From contig CAKPWR010000059.1 of assembly GCA_934196725.1 (NCBI GenBank), positions 1 through 16,511 on the forward strand: a DNA stretch of 16,511 bases, read 5' to 3'. This DNA is from an uncultured Prevotella sp. (lineage in GTDB: Bacteria; Bacteroidota; Bacteroidia; Bacteroidales; Bacteroidaceae). Below are positions 1 through 7,143 of the stretch, one piece after another (position 1 is the first letter of the stretch; every line of letters begins with the position of its first letter). The notes under the pieces were generated by a model, which had not been told where the DNA came from, did no database searches, and saw only the letters and a list, made by a program, of their open reading frames with translations. The position numbers were made by a program, and so were the translations under genes.

Positions 1-1218
1 ATCGTTCGCCACATGCGTTTCCGCCGTGGTAATACCCATGTATGGTATCGTGAGGATTCTTTCGGTGGTAATCCGGTTGGTAACATCATGATTGACCACT
101 GCTCTTGCGAGTTTGGTCTGGATGAGAATATCTCTTTCTACCGTCACATGTTCGATTTGCACGATGGTAAGCCAAAGCGCAAGGTGCCTACGGTGAATGT
201 AACCATCCAGAATACCATCTCTGCCAAGGCACTCGATACTTGGAACCATGCCTTTGGTAGTACAATCGGTGGAGAGAACTCTACCTTCATGCGTAACCTC
301 TGGGCAGATAATACAGGTCGTAACCCATCTATCGGATGGGGTGGTGTATTCAACTTTGTGAACAACATCGTTTACAACTGGGTGCATCGTACGGCAGATG
401 GCGGTGAGTTCTCAACCATGAGCAACTTCATCAACAACTATTATAAGCCAGGACCTCTTACTCCGAAGGGTGCCATCAGCTACCGTATCGTGAAGAGTGA
501 AAGCCGAAGCAACAAACTCTTCCCTTGGGCTCAGTATGGTCGTATTTATGCAGAAGGAAATATCGTAGAAGGCAACGAGGCTGTAACCAAGGACAACTGG
601 AACGGCGGTATTCAGATTGCCGATAAGGATCTTCCAAATGGAATACCTGCAGATGTAAAGGCGCTGATGCGTTCTAACGAACCATTCGCCATGCCACACA
701 TGACCATTATTCCTAAGGACCAGACTTTTGATAAGGTGCTTGAGAGTGTGGGTGCAACCATTCCTTCCCGCGATATCGTGGACCAGCGCATCGTAGAAGA
801 GGTTCGTACCGGTCAGGCTTACTATGTAAAGAAACTGCCTAAGAAGAATCCATACGGCGACTTCTGGGGATTGGCTGACAAGTCGAAGGCTGAAGATGGC
901 AGCTTTAAGTACCGCCGTCTGGACAAGGATTCCTATAAGTTGGGTATCATCACAGATATCTGCCAGGTTGGTGGATTCCCTAAATATAAGAAGGTGAAGC
1001 CATACGTAGATACAGATGGCGACGGTATGCCTGATGAGTGGGAGATAGCCAACGGTCTGAATCCTAACGACCCTAGCGATGCCAACAAGGATTGCACTGG
1101 TGACGGATATACCAATATCGAGAAGTATATCAATGGTATCAGCACCAAGGAAAAGGTGGATTGGACTGACATGAAGAACAACCACGATACTTTGGCTGAG
1201 AAGGGTAAATTATTCTAA
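1..1218 (+). CDS. Pectate lyase, PL1-like, secreted (5' end outside window)
   Basis: The reading frame is open from base 1 (I-V-R-H precedes the first ATG at 13), so this is the C-terminal 405 residues of a longer protein. The fold is a right-handed beta-helix pectate lyase. The stretch RHMRFRRGN, then NIMIDHCSCEFGLDE about 25-40 residues in, matches the conserved core of PL1-type lyases (DHCS followed by D-E). Later segments such as SIGWGGVFNFVNN fit beta-helix rungs. The last 70 residues contain DTDGDGMPDEWE and CTGDGYTNIEKYING, an Asp-rich calcium-binding tail common on Bacteroidetes polysaccharide lyases. The family acts by calcium-dependent beta-elimination on polygalacturonan. The DUF3826 gene follows after only 15 bases, so the two are probably co-transcribed. 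The exact PL family is inferred from motifs; the signal peptide is not visible. Confidence 0.85.
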   Translation: MVRHMRFRRGNTHVWYREDSFGGNPVGNIMIDHCSCEFGLDENISFYRHMFDLHDGKPKRKVPTVNVTIQNTISAKALDTWNHAFGSTIGGENSTFMRNLWADNTGRNPSIGWGGVFNFVNNIVYNWVHRTADGGEFSTMSNFINNYYKPGPLTPKGAISYRIVKSESRSNKLFPWAQYGRIYAEGNIVEGNEAVTKDNWNGGIQIADKDLPNGIPADVKALMRSNEPFAMPHMTIIPKDQTFDKVLESVGATIPSRDIVDQRIVEEVRTGQAYYVKKLPKKNPYGDFWGLADKSKAEDGSFKYRRLDKDSYKLGIITDICQVGGFPKYKKVKPYVDTDGDGMPDEWEIANGLNPNDPSDANKDCTGDGYTNIEKYINGISTKEKVDWTDMKNNHDTLAEKGKLF

Positions 1219-1233
1219 GATTTTTTTGTTCAT

Positions 1234-1839
1234 ATGAAACATAAGTTGTTAGTTTTTACTTGCTTGCTCTTGCTTCCTTTGGGAGCAGGAGCGCAAGTTC
1301 AACTTGACAGTGTGGGACGTGATGCCAAGTATGTGAGCAACATCATTGCCCGTTCGCAGAAGATTGTTGATGCATTGCAGCTTTCTCAGAAAGAGAGTCA
1401 GCAGAATGTACTTCATATCATTTGCAACCGTTATTTCCTGCTGAACGATATCTATGAGAAGTTCGGTAAGAATAAGGCAGAGCGTGATGCGGAACTCTAT
1501 AAGCACCACTTCGAATTTGCTGCCAATCTGGAAAACTATCTCTCAGAGAAGCAGGTAGAGCAGGTGAAGGATGGTATGACTTTCGGTGTTGTTCCGAAAA
1601 CCTATCAGGCTCATCTGGAGATGATTCCTTCCCTGAAAGAAAACGAGAAGCTCCAGATTCTCAATTGGTTGAAAGAAGCTCGCGAGTTTGCCATTGATGC
1701 CGAAAATTCCAAGGCTAAACATGGCTGGTTCGGAAAATACAAGGGACGCATCAATAACTGGCTCACCAAACGGGGCTACGACCTGAAGGCAGAGCGCGAG
1801 GGTTGGTATAAGCGTATTGAAGCGGCAAAGAAAAAATAA
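1234..1839 (+). CDS. DUF3826 family secreted protein
   Basis: This 201-residue protein has a lipid-free signal peptide at residues 1-21 (basic start, leucine-rich core, GAGAQ cleavage region). The rest is helical and charged. The segment around residues 107-192 (QVEQVKDGMTFGVVP, then WLKEAREFAIDAENSKAKH, then WFGKYKGRINNWL and GYDL) matches my recollection of DUF3826 closely. That family is found beside pectate lyases and rhamnogalacturonan enzymes in Bacteroidetes; no biochemical function is established to my knowledge. The gene sits between the pectate lyase (15-base gap) and the large beta-helix protein (43-base gap), all on the plus strand, consistent with one pectin operon. Full family length appears present. 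Confidence 0.85.
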   Translation: MKHKLLVFTCLLLLPLGAGAQVQLDSVGRDAKYVSNIIARSQKIVDALQLSQKESQQNVLHIICNRYFLLNDIYEKFGKNKAERDAELYKHHFEFAANLENYLSEKQVEQVKDGMTFGVVPKTYQAHLEMIPSLKENEKLQILNWLKEAREFAIDAENSKAKHGWFGKYKGRINNWLTKRGYDLKAEREGWYKRIEAAKKK

Positions 1840-1882
1840 ACAGTTTCCGTAAGGTTATAAAAACTCTGATGAAACAAGAGGT

Positions 1883-4648
1883 ATGAAAAGATTATTTTCT
1901 ATATGGATATTTACGTTAGTAGGGGTTGTGCAAATCTTTGCGCAACCCTTCGCGTTTGATTTTAGCTACGTGGGCTACCTGCAGAGCGAAAAGGTGATTC
2001 CGGATGCGGACGTTGTGGTCTTCGTGAAATGGAAAGAAGGCGACCAGAGCGCTCGCATACAGAAAGCCATCGACTTTGTTTCTGCCAGGAAAATTGATAA
2101 GAAGACGGGACTCCGAGGGGCTGTCTTGCTCGACAAGGGCGTATTCGAACTCTCACAGCCGCTTCGTATCCAAACGTCGGGCGTGGTGCTGAGAGGTACT
2201 GACCGCAACCAGACGGTGCTATATAAAAAAGGTGTAGACCGTGGGGCGGTGGTGTATCTGGAAAGTGAAAAGCAGATGCAGACGCTGGGCGAACCCATGA
2301 AACTGTCTGCTCCCTGGAAGATGGGAGAGCGGAAGGTGGTGCTGCCTTCCGGCTGCAAGATGGGCGATGAGATACTGATAGTACGTCCTTCTACCAAGGA
2401 ATGGATTCAGAAGATGGGCTGTGCTGACTTCGGTGCAGGCAAGGACCTGGGCTATTGGGGCTGGCATCCGGGAGAAATCGATGTGCGCTGGACCCGTAGT
2501 GTGGTTTCTGACGGAAAGGGAGGATTACTGTTGGATGCTCCGCTATCCATGTCGCTCGGTCAGGATGATGCGGAATGCTTCGTTCAGCGCATCGCCGGTA
2601 ATGACTGGCGCTTGAAGAATGTGGGTGTAGAAAATCTCACGATAGATTCTGAATATGATACTGCCAATCCGAAGGATGAAAACCATGCCTGGGAGGGTGT
2701 ATATATTAATAAGGTGAAAGATGGTTGGGTGAGAATGGTGAATTTCCGCCATCTGGCTGGTTCGGCTGTCGTAACCCAGCGTGATGCTTCCCGTATCACG
2801 GTAGAGGATTGCATCTCCAGGGAACCGGTTTCTGAAATCGGTGGCTACCGTCGCCGCACCTTCCTCTGTATGGGTGAGCAATGTCTGTTCCAGCGTTGTT
2901 ATTCTGAGCAGGGCATGCACGATTTTGTGGCTGGTCTCTGTGCCGCTGGTCCTAATGCCTTCGTACAATGCGACGGTTATGAATCGCTGGGTTATAGTGG
3001 TGCGGTAGGACCTTGGTGTACCGGATTGCTCTTCGATAATGTGAATATCGACGGCAACGACATCAAGTTCTGCAATCTCGGTCTCGAAGGTTACGGCATC
3101 GGATGGAATACTGCCAACAGTCTGGCTTACCAATGTACGGCTGCCGGAATCTTTGCCGACAGCATTCCTGATGGCAGCAACAACCATGTGTTTGCCTGTT
3201 GGGCGCAGTTTAACGGTTCTGGCGATTTCCAGCAATGTAACAATCATGCCAAACCATGGAGCCGCTTTGCCTCTCTTCTGGAGAAACGCTTGGGTAGGGA
3301 TGTAGCTGCCCAATGCCGTGTGCTGGAGAGAGAACGCAACAATGTGAGCAATAATCCTACCTATGATGTGGCACAGAAGATGGTGGAAGAGGCGCGCAAA
3401 CCTCGCATCACCATGCAGATGTGGATAGCTGATAGTGCCCGGTTCTTGGCTTCAGTTTCTCCACTCAAGGCTATGGATGTTGATAAAATCAAGGAGCGTT
3501 CTAAGAAAAAGGTGGATTTGGCCCATGCCGGGAAGCCTGTCTTCGCAATAAAAGATGGTAAGATCATGGTGGCTGATACCCTGTTGAAGGGTGCAAGAAT
3601 GAATACCCCTTGGTGGAACGGACGTGTTCGTTATTCGGCTTTCCCTAAGATTGCCGATGCCGTGACCCGTTTTGTGCCGGGAATGGAGGGACAGGGCACT
3701 ACCACCCGTGTGGATAGTGTGGTGGCTCATCTTCGTGATAAGCATGTGGTGCTCTTCAACCAGAACTACGGCTTGTGGTATGACCGCCGCCGTGACGACC
3801 ACGAACGTGTGCGCCGCCGTGATGGAGACGTCTGGGCTCCGTTCTACGAGCAACCTTTTGCCAGAAGCGGACAGGGCACGGCTTGGGACGGACTGAGTAA
3901 GTATGACCTTACAAAGTTGAATCCGTGGTACATCAGCCGCATGAAGGAATTGGCAGAAAAGGGAGCCAGAAATGGTTTGCTGGTTATCAACCAGCACTAT
4001 TTCCAGCATAATATTCTGGAGGCAGGTGCCCATTGGGTGGATTGCCCTTGGCGTCCGGTCAACAATATCAATGGCACGGTGTTCCCTGAACCTGTACCTT
4101 TTGCAGGAGACAAACGTGTATGGATGGCTGAGTATTTCTACAATATCGATAATCCGGTGATGCGTCAGCTTCATCAGCAGTACATCATGAATATGCTGGA
4201 TGCCTTTGCCGACCAACCTAATGTCATTCATTCCATTGGTGAGGAATATACCGGTCCTTACCACTTTACCAAGTTCTGGTTGCAGACCGTGGCTGAATGG
4301 GAAAAGAAGACGGGCAAGCATGTATGGGTAGCTTTGTCTTGTAACAAGGATGTGCAGGATGCCATTCTGCAGGATGCTGAGTTAAGAAAGGTGGTTGATA
4401 TCATCCATATCGAACAGTGGTATTATACCCAAAAGGGACTCTATGCACCGGAAGGAGGCATGAATCTGGCGCCTCGCCAATATCAGCGTCGACTTCGTCC
4501 AGGCAAGGTTACTGGCGATGATGTCTTCAAGAGTGTGAGCGAATACCGCACGGCTTATCCTGAGAAGGCGGTTATCTATAGTGGAGCTTCTGCTCCAGAG
4601 AACGGCAAGGCGGTAAAGGATGCCGGTGGCTCTTGTCCTAACTTATAA
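1883..4648 (+). CDS. Secreted beta-helix plus TIM-barrel-like (DUF6298-type) protein, putative pectin enzyme
   Basis: This 921-residue protein has a signal peptide at 1-21 (ends IFAQ). Residues about 45-470 read as a pectin-lyase-like parallel beta-helix: ARIQKAIDFV and GVVLRGTDRNQTVL resemble the start of such domains, followed by repeated short rungs rich in N, G and C. A linker around 540-600 leads into a second region (about 600-921) that looks like a (beta/alpha)8 glycosidase-like fold. It contains HVVLFNQNYGLWYDRRRDD, VIHSIGEEYTGP (E787, E788) and IIHIEQWYY (E844), acidic residues at strand ends that could be catalytic. I recall this two-part arrangement as DUF6298 proteins of pectin loci; no activity is known to me. 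AAGAGGT lies just upstream of the ATG. The protein ends abruptly after AGGSCPNL and may be shortened. Confidence 0.7.
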   Translation: MKRLFSIWIFTLVGVVQIFAQPFAFDFSYVGYLQSEKVIPDADVVVFVKWKEGDQSARIQKAIDFVSARKIDKKTGLRGAVLLDKGVFELSQPLRIQTSGVVLRGTDRNQTVLYKKGVDRGAVVYLESEKQMQTLGEPMKLSAPWKMGERKVVLPSGCKMGDEILIVRPSTKEWIQKMGCADFGAGKDLGYWGWHPGEIDVRWTRSVVSDGKGGLLLDAPLSMSLGQDDAECFVQRIAGNDWRLKNVGVENLTIDSEYDTANPKDENHAWEGVYINKVKDGWVRMVNFRHLAGSAVVTQRDASRITVEDCISREPVSEIGGYRRRTFLCMGEQCLFQRCYSEQGMHDFVAGLCAAGPNAFVQCDGYESLGYSGAVGPWCTGLLFDNVNIDGNDIKFCNLGLEGYGIGWNTANSLAYQCTAAGIFADSIPDGSNNHVFACWAQFNGSGDFQQCNNHAKPWSRFASLLEKRLGRDVAAQCRVLERERNNVSNNPTYDVAQKMVEEARKPRITMQMWIADSARFLASVSPLKAMDVDKIKERSKKKVDLAHAGKPVFAIKDGKIMVADTLLKGARMNTPWWNGRVRYSAFPKIADAVTRFVPGMEGQGTTTRVDSVVAHLRDKHVVLFNQNYGLWYDRRRDDHERVRRRDGDVWAPFYEQPFARSGQGTAWDGLSKYDLTKLNPWYISRMKELAEKGARNGLLVINQHYFQHNILEAGAHWVDCPWRPVNNINGTVFPEPVPFAGDKRVWMAEYFYNIDNPVMRQLHQQYIMNMLDAFADQPNVIHSIGEEYTGPYHFTKFWLQTVAEWEKKTGKHVWVALSCNKDVQDAILQDAELRKVVDIIHIEQWYYTQKGLYAPEGGMNLAPRQYQRRLRPGKVTGDDVFKSVSEYRTAYPEKAVIYSGASAPENGKAVKDAGGSCPNL

Positions 4649-4670
4649 TTTTATAACTGAAAAGTAAAGA

Positions 4671-4937
4671 ATGATAGTTCCTCAGATAAACGACAATGTA
4701 AAGAAACTTTTGCTCGATACCCGATTCGTGGAATTTGTACTTGATGCTTCTGATGAAGCCTCAGGTACAAATCCTGCATGGGTTTCTTATGCCAAACGTT
4801 TGCAAACTAAGTTTGCGAAGAGTGATATTGCAGTAGCAAAATACATCCTTCTGCATCTGGATGAAGATTTCGGTTTTTTTTCAGATATGGATGTAAAAGA
4901 GCTTAGAAATCGCATTAAAAACTATCTGAAGGACTAA
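4671..4937 (+). CDS. Small hypothetical protein, 88 residues
   Basis: I do not recognise a family. The product is acidic, cytoplasmic in character (no signal peptide or membrane segment) and predicted helical, with a hydrophobic N-terminal part (NVKKLLLDTRFVEFVLDAS) and a charged C-terminus (MDVKELRNRIKNYLKD). It starts 22 bases after the stop of the large pectin-locus protein, preceded by an A/G-rich stretch (GAAAAGTAAAG), and ends 8 bases before an inverted repeat. It could be the last gene of the operon or an independent gene. Base composition is lower in GC than the upstream genes, which hints at a different origin. No antisense or alternative frame over this interval looks better. Confidence 0.55.
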   Translation: MIVPQINDNVKKLLLDTRFVEFVLDASDEASGTNPAWVSYAKRLQTKFAKSDIAVAKYILLHLDEDFGFFSDMDVKELRNRIKNYLKD

Positions 4938-4944
4938 AATAGTA

Positions 4945-4973
4945 GGAAAAATTGCCGTTTAACCAATTTTTCC
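4945..4973 (+). terminator. Inverted repeat after the pectin operon
   Basis: GGAAAAATTG (4945-4954) and CAATTTTTCC (4964-4973) are perfect 10-bp arms around a 9-base loop. It starts 8 bases after the 88-residue gene, so it may end that transcript, although no T-run follows the second arm. It also overlaps the first of two TTTTCCCACTT copies upstream of the sigma-factor promoter, so an operator role is equally possible. Confidence 0.45.
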
Positions 4974-5011
4974 CACTTATTTACCTGTTTTTTCCTTAGC
5001 TTTTCCCACTT
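4968..5011 (+). promoter_or_regulatory. Direct repeat upstream of sigma-factor gene
   Basis: TTTTCCCACTT occurs at 4968-4978 and again at 5001-5011, 33 bp apart (about three helical turns), just upstream of the predicted -7 box of the sigma-factor gene. Same-face spacing suggests a bound regulator. The second copy falls between the putative -33 and -7 elements. This is inference from spacing only. Confidence 0.35.
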
Positions 5012-5025
5012 TTAGGTTACTTTTG
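4996..5025 (+). promoter_or_regulatory. Promoter of the ECF sigma-factor gene
   Basis: TACTTTTG at 5018-5025 matches the Bacteroidetes -7 consensus TAnnTTTG exactly. TTAG at 4996-4999 is a weak -33 (TTTG) candidate with an 18-bp spacer. The start point would be near 5032, giving a leader of about 24 bases before the ATG at 5056. Confidence 0.6.
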
Positions 5026-5055
5026 CACCCAACAACTTAACAAACGTATACCTTT

Positions 5056-5631
5056 ATGGAATCAAAAAGCTATAACATCAAAGAAAGAGAAAAAACTGCT
5101 CAAGCTCTGCTGGCAGCTTATCGCAAGGGTGATCATACCGCATTCATGGCATTATATAATATGTATGCGGACATGTTGCTTAACTATGGTATGTGTATGA
5201 CCACAGATAAGGAACTTGTAAAAGATTGTGTGCAGGACGTGTTCTGTAAACTCATCACCAAAAGCAATCAGTTGCAGATCTTGAAGGTTACTTCTTATCT
5301 TCTTATCTCTCTTCGTAATCGACTGCTCGATGAGTTTCGTCGTAAGAACTATATGACTGAAACTGCAGTAGAGGACGTGCGTCTTGACAAGGCTGTGGAA
5401 GACGTAGAGAATTCTTATATTCAAGATGAGAAAACCGTCAACAATAAGCGTAAGGTAACTGCTCTTATGAACGAATTGACGCCTCGCCAGCGTCAGGTGT
5501 TCACCTTATATTATATAGAGCAGCGCAAGTATGAGGACATTTGCGAAATCATGCAGATGAACTATCATAGTGTGCGCAATTTAGTTCACCGTGGAATGTT
5601 GAAGTTGCGTTCCGTAGCTGTTGCCATGTAA
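5056..5631 (+). CDS. ECF-type RNA polymerase sigma factor (sigma-70 family)
   Basis: This 191-residue protein has the two-domain layout of group 4 (ECF) sigma factors. Region 2 spans about residues 26-97 and includes LVKDCVQDVFCKL and YLLISLRNRLLDEFRRK, the core-binding and -10 recognition helices. Region 4 spans about 134-187, starting LTPRQRQVFTLYY, with the helix-turn-helix YEDICEIMQMNYHSVRNLV followed by HRGMLKLR. No region 1 or 3 is present. It redirects RNA polymerase to a specific promoter set. No FecR-type anti-sigma or SusC/D genes adjoin it, so its signal is not visible here. It has its own promoter and is followed by a terminator shared with ispD, so it is probably monocistronic. 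A long linker (about 98-133) separates the domains. Confidence 0.9.
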   Translation: MESKSYNIKEREKTAQALLAAYRKGDHTAFMALYNMYADMLLNYGMCMTTDKELVKDCVQDVFCKLITKSNQLQILKVTSYLLISLRNRLLDEFRRKNYMTETAVEDVRLDKAVEDVENSYIQDEKTVNNKRKVTALMNELTPRQRQVFTLYYIEQRKYEDICEIMQMNYHSVRNLVHRGMLKLRSVAVAM

Positions 5632-5739
5632 TGAATGGCAAAGGCTAAGGTATACGTAGGGTTATATTATCCGGAACATAAGAAAGACATATCATAATAT
5701 AATAGGTTAAAATTTAGTATATAATTAGGTTTATAATGT

Positions 5740-5773
5740 AAAGCAGGGGTCTCCGTGAGGAAATCCCTGCTTT
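5740..5773. terminator. Bidirectional terminator between sigma factor and ispD
   Basis: AAAGCAGGG (5740-5748) pairs perfectly with CCCTGCTTT (5765-5773). Inside, TCC and GGA can close a GTGA tetraloop of GNRA type. T-rich DNA follows on the plus strand (CTGTTTATTT). It lies between two convergent genes and 5 bases beyond the ispD stop on the minus strand, so it can serve both. The 108 bases between 5632 and 5739 are AT-rich with no other recognised element. Confidence 0.8.
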
Positions 5774-5777
5774 CTGT

Positions 5778-6446
5778 TTATTTCAAAAGAGCTTCTGCTA
5801 TCTTGATGTCAAATGGGGTGGTAATCTTGATGTTTTCACGATTACCTTCTACCATTGCTACCTGGCAACCGAGACTTTCTATTACCGATGCATCATCCGT
5901 AAACTGTTCCTTGTATTCCTGGTTGAATGCCTGTTTTGCCAGACCAATGTCGAAAGTCTGAGGAGTCTGAACTACCCGATAGTCGCTGCGAAGCACGTTT
6001 TTGCCACCTCCGTGCTGGTCGATATAGCGCAAGGTATCGGTTACAGCATATACAGGGATGGCAGCATATTCCTCGCGAGCCGTTTCGAAGCATTCCTCAA
6101 TCACATCCGTAGAAACGAATGGTCGGACACCATCGTGAATACCCACTACGCCGTCCTCATTGTCTGGAATGAGCGACAAACCATTTTTGGAAGATTGGAA
6201 TCGGGTGTCGCCACCGTTGGCTATCTGGTGCTTGATGTCGAAATGATATTCTTCGCAGAGTTGATGCCAGTATTCCTGCTGACTCTCCGGGAGCACCAGG
6301 ATGATGCTCAACTCAGGGTTGTATTCATGAAAGCGCTCAATGGTTCTCATCAGGATAGGCTTGCCGGCTACGGGCAAGAACTGCTTCGGAATCTCACTTC
6401 CCATGCGGAGACCCTTGCCTCCGGCTACTATGATAACGTAATCCAT
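5778..6446 (-). CDS. ispD: 2-C-methyl-D-erythritol 4-phosphate cytidylyltransferase
   Basis: The enzyme joins CTP and 2-C-methyl-D-erythritol 4-phosphate to give CDP-methylerythritol, the third step of the non-mevalonate isoprenoid pathway in the cytoplasm. The 222 residues are the usual length. The nucleotide-binding N-terminus reads [10 protein letters not shown] (7-16) followed by PKQF with Lys21. The family signature is seen as IHDGVRPF with Asp106. Further conserved blocks are VTDTL (135-139), VQTPQTF (159-165), TDDASVIE (183-190) and ENIKITTP with Lys207. It is the second gene after the DJ-1-family gene, 38 bases downstream, probably one transcript from the promoter at 7109-7139. All key residues expected of the family appear intact. 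Confidence 0.95.
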   Translation of the reverse strand: MDYVIIVAGGKGLRMGSEIPKQFLPVAGKPILMRTIERFHEYNPELSIILVLPESQQEYWHQLCEEYHFDIKHQIANGGDTRFQSSKNGLSLIPDNEDGVVGIHDGVRPFVSTDVIEECFETAREEYAAIPVYAVTDTLRYIDQHGGGKNVLRSDYRVVQTPQTFDIGLAKQAFNQEYKEQFTDDASVIESLGCQVAMVEGNRENIKITTPFDIKIAEALLK

Positions 6447-6453
6447 TTTTTAA

Positions 6454-6481
6454 GTGAAGAGTTAAAAGTGAAGAGTGAAGA
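6454..6481. repeat. Heptamer tandem repeat in the DJ-1/ispD gap
   Basis: Four consecutive 7-bp units: GTGAAGA, GTTAAAA, GTGAAGA, GTGAAGA. They fill most of the 38-base gap between the DJ-1-family stop and the ispD start. Copy number could alter the distance ahead of ispD. No function is evident. Confidence 0.6.
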
Positions 6482-6484
6482 ATT

Positions 6485-7060
6485 CTAATGCTTGCTCTGC
6501 ATGAGATGATCATACATCATGCCATCCTGCAAGGCTGCAACTGTTTCCTTGCTTACGAAGTAGCTCAATATCTGATAGGCGTATGGAAGGGTTGCTGCCG
6601 GACCTTCGCCCGTAATCACATTGCCATCTTCCTGGAAGAGAGTAGCTGTATATTCGGTATTCTCGCTGAAATACTGCTCGAAGCCAGGATAGCAGGTTGC
6701 CTTCTTGCCTTCGAGAATGCCTGTACTGGCCAAAACCATAGGGGCTGCGCAGATAGCACCAATTCGCTTGCCTGCCTTGTGCTGTGAGATGAGAGCCTGG
6801 CGAACGCCTTCATGCTCATTGAGATGGCTGCTGCCCGGCATTCCACCTGGGAGAAGCAACATATCGGCATCCTCAAAGCTCTGGATATCCTCGAACTTAA
6901 GATCAGCCTTGATGGTGACTCCATGAGAAGTCTCTACCCATTCACTACCTGTAATGCTGACGGTCTTGATGTCTACACCACCTCTACGGAGGATGTCTAC
7001 TGGTGCCAAACCTTCGATTTCCTCGAAGCCATTGGCAAGAAATTCATATACCTTTGCCAT
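6485..7060 (-). CDS. DJ-1/PfpI family protein
   Basis: This 191-residue single-domain protein belongs to the DJ-1 (YajL/ThiJ-like) superfamily, cytoplasmic proteins with a reactive cysteine linked to oxidative stress or methylglyoxal/glycation defence. The conserved acid is in GFEEIE (E16), LLLPGGMPGS (68-77) is the conserved glycine-rich turn, and the nucleophile-elbow cysteine is C104 in GAICAAP. Length and order fit the DJ-1 subfamily rather than the shorter PfpI proteases. It is the first gene of a two-gene minus-strand unit with ispD and is divergent from nadK. The exact chemistry (glyoxalase, deglycase or chaperone) cannot be chosen from sequence. The ATG at 7060 is followed at once by the conserved first strand (MAKVYEFLA). 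Confidence 0.9.
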   Translation of the reverse strand: MAKVYEFLANGFEEIEGLAPVDILRRGGVDIKTVSITGSEWVETSHGVTIKADLKFEDIQSFEDADMLLLPGGMPGSSHLNEHEGVRQALISQHKAGKRIGAICAAPMVLASTGILEGKKATCYPGFEQYFSENTEYTATLFQEDGNVITGEGPAATLPYAYQILSYFVSKETVAALQDGMMYDHLMQSKH

Positions 7061-7073
7061 AATTTATTTGTTT

Positions 7074-7108
7074 TTTGTTTCGTTATTCGAATTATATTAT
7101 TACCTTTG
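7074..7108 (+). promoter_or_regulatory. Promoter of nadK
   Basis: TACCTTTG at 7101-7108 matches the TAnnTTTG -7 box. Upstream, TTTG at 7074-7077 (23-bp spacer) or TTCG at 7079-7082 (18-bp spacer) could be the -33 element. The -7 box directly abuts the oppositely oriented -7 box of the DJ-1/ispD promoter. The start would be near 7115. Confidence 0.6.
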
Positions 7109-7139
7109 CAAAAGTAAGAATAATAATTGAAATAACAAA
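7109..7139 (-). promoter_or_regulatory. Promoter of the DJ-1/ispD unit
   Basis: On the minus strand TTTG (7139-7136) and TACTTTTG (7116-7109) form a -33/-7 pair with a 19-bp spacer, an excellent match to the Bacteroidetes consensus. The start would be near 7102, giving a leader of about 41 bases. The -33 element lies 5 bases upstream of the nadK start codon. Confidence 0.7.
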
Positions 7140-7143
7140 ATAA

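Noticed and set aside
412..1185. Antisense 257-residue frame inside the pectate lyase gene
   Set aside because: The plus strand has a clear lyase with family motifs; the antisense frame has no recognisable domain and is a codon-usage shadow.
4663..4671. Frameshift joining the large pectin protein to the 88-residue gene
   Set aside because: Several stops lie between them and the small protein does not resemble a continuation of a barrel.
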